Assembly (NCBI GenBank): GCA_022709605.1
Contig: JAKLIM010000028.1
Location: 1-17,538 of the forward strand
Source of the DNA: Bacteroidota bacterium
GTDB lineage: Bacteria > Bacteroidota > Bacteroidia > Bacteroidales > Paludibacteraceae
Direction: 5' to 3'
Length of the DNA stretch: 17,538 bases
A program made the translations under genes and the position numbers. Shown one piece after another: positions 15,374 to 17,538 of the stretch (its first letter is position 1; each line of letters begins with the position of its first letter). The notes beneath the pieces are model-generated. The model made no database searches and was not told where the DNA came from. It saw only the letters and a list, made by a program, of their open reading frames with translations.

Positions 15374-16309
15374 ATGAAAAATTTAATTATTCTATGTTTA
15401 GGGCTCACATTAACCTCGTGTGCCACATTATTTAATAAACCTGCAGTGCGCGTTGATATTCACACCAAGAGTCCGGCGTTAATTGTGGTCAATAAAGATA
15501 CAATACCGACAAACAATGGTGTGGCTTCATTCATAGTTCCACGGAGCAAAAAACCGCTTCAGGTAGAATCAATTGCGGATACAATTTCTAAAACTTATCA
15601 GGTGAAATCCAGGTTGTCACCGGCTTTCTTTAGCAATGTGTTCTTTTTTTACGGTGTGCCCGGGGTCATTATCGATGGTAATTCCAATAAAATTTTCGGT
15701 TATCCCGAACATATTTTATTAAATCCGACCGACTCAAAGATGAATTATAAAATAATGAGGAATCAAAGTCGCAAAGGTGAACTCTATTTAAATTTATCGA
15801 TACCTGAATTCAATTTTATGCATCAATATACCCGATATTCAGGTTATGTAAATAATGCAGGTTGTATGGGAATTTCCGGTGGATTGGATTATTATTACAA
15901 GCCTTTTCAGTTTGTAAATTTTTCGGGAGCAATTGCTTTAACCTATGATGCCCCAATACCTATGCCTTTGGAGTATTTTGGATCTTACGAAACTGCTAAT
16001 ACTAAATATGTTAGCTTTTCAAATAATCATAGGTTTTATTTTCTATCCTTCGGCTACGGGTTGTCATTCAGTCAAAATGTTTGGAATTATAATAGCGGTA
16101 TATTTTTAGAGAATTTTGGAAGTCTGGATGTACATAAAAAAAATTATGCGCTCGGTTTTGTTTTCCCTTTATACTTCAAAATCGGGCATGTCTTCAATCT
16201 TGGATTTATTTACCGCCCAAGTTTCTACTGCCCGTATTCAGTGCAACCATTTAAATATGAGCATTTAATGAGTGTTGATTTTGCATGGAAGTTCAGGGTG
16301 AAAAGATAA
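15374..16309 (+). CDS. Predicted lipoprotein with PEGA-like N-terminal region and barrel-like C-terminal half
   Basis: I do not recognise a function. The ATG at 15374 is preferred over an upstream in-frame TTG at 15347 because it places a lipoprotein signal peptide exactly at the N-terminus: MKNLIILCLGLTLTSC, lipobox LTSC with the lipidated cysteine at residue 16. The protein then has 311 residues. Residues about 25-80 resemble a small surface beta-domain of PEGA type (DIHTKSPALIVVNKDTIPT), followed by a hydrophobic FFFYGVPGVIID stretch. From about residue 130 the sequence alternates aromatic and small residues in strand-like blocks with Tyr/Phe/Gly bias (GISGGLDYYYKPFQFVNFSG, then FGYGLSFSQNVW), which suggests outer-membrane beta-strands. 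The gene follows the plug-domain gene by 53 bp with no terminator, so the two probably form an operon that ends at 16318-16363. Confidence 0.8.
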   Translation: MKNLIILCLGLTLTSCATLFNKPAVRVDIHTKSPALIVVNKDTIPTNNGVASFIVPRSKKPLQVESIADTISKTYQVKSRLSPAFFSNVFFFYGVPGVIIDGNSNKIFGYPEHILLNPTDSKMNYKIMRNQSRKGELYLNLSIPEFNFMHQYTRYSGYVNNAGCMGISGGLDYYYKPFQFVNFSGAIALTYDAPIPMPLEYFGSYETANTKYVSFSNNHRFYFLSFGYGLSFSQNVWNYNSGIFLENFGSLDVHKKNYALGFVFPLYFKIGHVFNLGFIYRPSFYCPYSVQPFKYEHLMSVDFAWKFRVKR

Positions 16310-16315
16310 TTTCAG

Positions 16316-16363
16316 GCAAAAAAAACACTGCAAAGTTTTATAAAACTTTACAATGTTTTTTTT
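16316..16363. terminator. Bidirectional terminator between the two lipoprotein genes
   Basis: An 18-bp perfect palindrome (AAAGTTTTATAAAACTTT, 16332-16349) is extended, across two mismatches, by outer A-rich and T-rich arms (to about 16318 and 16363). A-runs on one side and T-runs on the other fit termination of both converging genes. Confidence 0.8.
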
Positions 16364-16425
16364 ATTGGCTGACAAGAAGGAAGTTAATTCAATAAAAATG
16401 AATCAATACCTTCCCAGAGAAAAAC

Positions 16426-17307
16426 CTAAATTTGAACCACTAAATATCTCGATACACTCCAGAATTTCGAAGGATCAGTAATTTCAATGGTAATGGTTTT
16501 GTCGTCGCCGGTAACTAAATTGTATGTGTTTTTAGGATGCGACGAAAGAATTTTAATCTTTTTGCTATTGGTTGATATGGTCGAAATATTTCTTAAGTCA
16601 ACCTGAGTAAATGCATTGTTATCAAATTCATTATCCATCACCTTTTTAGTAGCCTTAAAAAGTCCGCTGGTTGTAATAATACTGGCTTCTTTCAGTTGTT
16701 TAGTGGTGCCTACGCAATACCAAACGGTATTTAAACCGGAGTCCTGCGACTTGATGGTCGATTTTTGCTGTTCAATGGCACTTTGCTGTTCAGCTATGCT
16801 TTTGCTCTGAACATCAACAGTAGAAGTAAGTTCGTTGATTTTAATGTTTTTCTGATCGAGTTCAGCTTGTAACGATTGAATCTGTACAAGTTTTTCGCCC
16901 ATTTCGGTTTGCAGTCGTTTGATAGTTTCGGTAAGCATGGTGTTAGCTCTTCCATTTTTAGATGCCAACTGCTGAAGCTCCTCAATTTTAGCTTTATTCT
17001 GCTCAATATTTTCTTTTATGGCGGTCATTTGAGCTGCAATCAGCGCTCTTTTATTTGTGGTTTTGCCTTCCGATCCTTTGAGGTTAACCATCATTTCGCT
17101 GGCACTGTAATTTATCTCTGAGAATCCGGTTTCGATGTCGTTCAACAGGGTAAGCGACTGATTATAACTCGAATCCAAAGCTATTTTTGCCTGTTCGATT
17201 GAATCGCGTTGAGCCACAATTGCCTGGTACTTTGCTGATTTCTCAACACACGATACCGATGCAAATACGAGTGTTCCGATAATAACATAAAATTTAATTG
17301 TTTTCAT
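16426..17307 (-). CDS. Coiled-coil lipoprotein, possibly of the Cbp1-like adhesin family
   Basis: This 293-residue exported protein has a signal peptide ending in a lipobox-like SVSC, with the lipidated cysteine at residue 20 (MKTIKFYVIIGTLVFASVSC). Residues about 25-195 are almost entirely predicted helix with heptad-like spacing and many Gln/Glu/Lys/Ile, a long coiled coil (for example IEELQQLASKNG and IQSLQAELDQKNIKINEL). A compact C-terminal domain starts near residue 197 (LNTVWYCVGTTKQLKEASII) and ends DPSKFWSVSRYLVVQI. From memory this layout resembles Bacteroides coiled-coil lipoproteins described as collagen-binding adhesins of the Cbp1 family. That assignment is uncertain, and a structural envelope role is equally possible. 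The gene stands alone, converges on the neighbouring lipoprotein gene, and has a promoter candidate about 140 bp upstream. Confidence 0.78.
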   Translation of the reverse strand: MKTIKFYVIIGTLVFASVSCVEKSAKYQAIVAQRDSIEQAKIALDSSYNQSLTLLNDIETGFSEINYSASEMMVNLKGSEGKTTNKRALIAAQMTAIKENIEQNKAKIEELQQLASKNGRANTMLTETIKRLQTEMGEKLVQIQSLQAELDQKNIKINELTSTVDVQSKSIAEQQSAIEQQKSTIKSQDSGLNTVWYCVGTTKQLKEASIITTSGLFKATKKVMDNEFDNNAFTQVDLRNISTISTNSKKIKILSSHPKNTYNLVTGDDKTITIEITDPSKFWSVSRYLVVQI

Positions 17308-17447
17308 TTCTCTGTTTTTTTAAGTGATGAATATTTTTATAAAGTACGATATTTTCAACGACATAATTGTTACATAACTTTGTATCAATAATTATATGAT
17401 TCACACATTTCAAACAGATAATGAGTAATTTTTATTCTCTACGATTG

Positions 17448-17455
17448 CAAAGATA
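17448..17455 (-). promoter_or_regulatory. Candidate -7 element for the coiled-coil lipoprotein gene
   Basis: On the minus strand the sequence is TATCTTTG, a match to TAnnTTTG, with a T-run about 20 bases upstream in the -33 zone. It would give a leader of about 130 bases before the ATG at 17307. The element lies between two direct copies of ACGATTG (17441-17447 and 17461-17467). The rest of the 17308-17538 stretch is A+T-rich and shows no gene. Confidence 0.45.
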
Positions 17456-17538
17456 GATAAACGATTGATTTTTAGAAAAAAAACGCAGATATTTATTGCT
17501 TATATTTTAATTTTTGTATTTAATGATAAAATAAACCC

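Overview
The window looks like a chromosomal segment of an anaerobic member of the Bacteroidota, probably order Bacteroidales. The evidence is: promoter elements of the Bacteroidota type (TAnnTTTG) upstream of several genes; weak or absent Shine-Dalgarno sequences; a ParC-type topoisomerase subunit, GlyRS and AsnRS of the Bacteroidota kind; a TonB-plug/macroglobulin envelope protein; and oxygen-sensitive central metabolism (2-oxoacid:ferredoxin oxidoreductase and a class I [4Fe-4S] fumarase). Taxonomy is inferred from protein style only.

Layout. The left edge holds glyS (minus strand), cut by the window start and lacking roughly its last 25 codons. Next to it, also on minus, is a conspicuously AT-rich gene for an AAA_14/DUF4143 ATPase. 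Its promoter abuts a perfect 56-bp palindrome made of two copies of a TTTCGTTA-n-TAACGAAA operator-like unit. parC (plus) follows and converges on korB at a shared bidirectional terminator. A minus-strand block, asnS - korA - korB, may form one transcription unit: 75 bp separate asnS and korA, 30 bp separate korA and korB, and I see no clear promoter or terminator inside. After a 347-bp intergenic region comes the class I fumarase gene (plus), closed by a strong terminator. Then a two-gene plus-strand unit encodes a secreted macroglobulin/TonB-plug protein and a lipoprotein with a barrel-like C-terminal half. It ends in a terminator shared with a convergent minus-strand gene for a coiled-coil lipoprotein.

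How the genes relate. glyS and asnS charge tRNAs. parC is the DNA cleavage/rejoining subunit of topoisomerase IV. KorAB and fumarase both belong to the branched or reductive TCA chemistry of anaerobic Bacteroidales (fumarate/malate interconversion; succinyl-CoA plus CO2 to or from 2-oxoglutarate). The right third is envelope-related.

Most of the window is ordinary housekeeping DNA. The parts most worth a second look are the ATPase gene with its double-operator palindrome, the barrel-less plug/macroglobulin protein with its partner lipoprotein, and an orphan minus-strand hairpin upstream of fumarase. I see no CRISPR array, tRNA, rRNA or insertion sequence.
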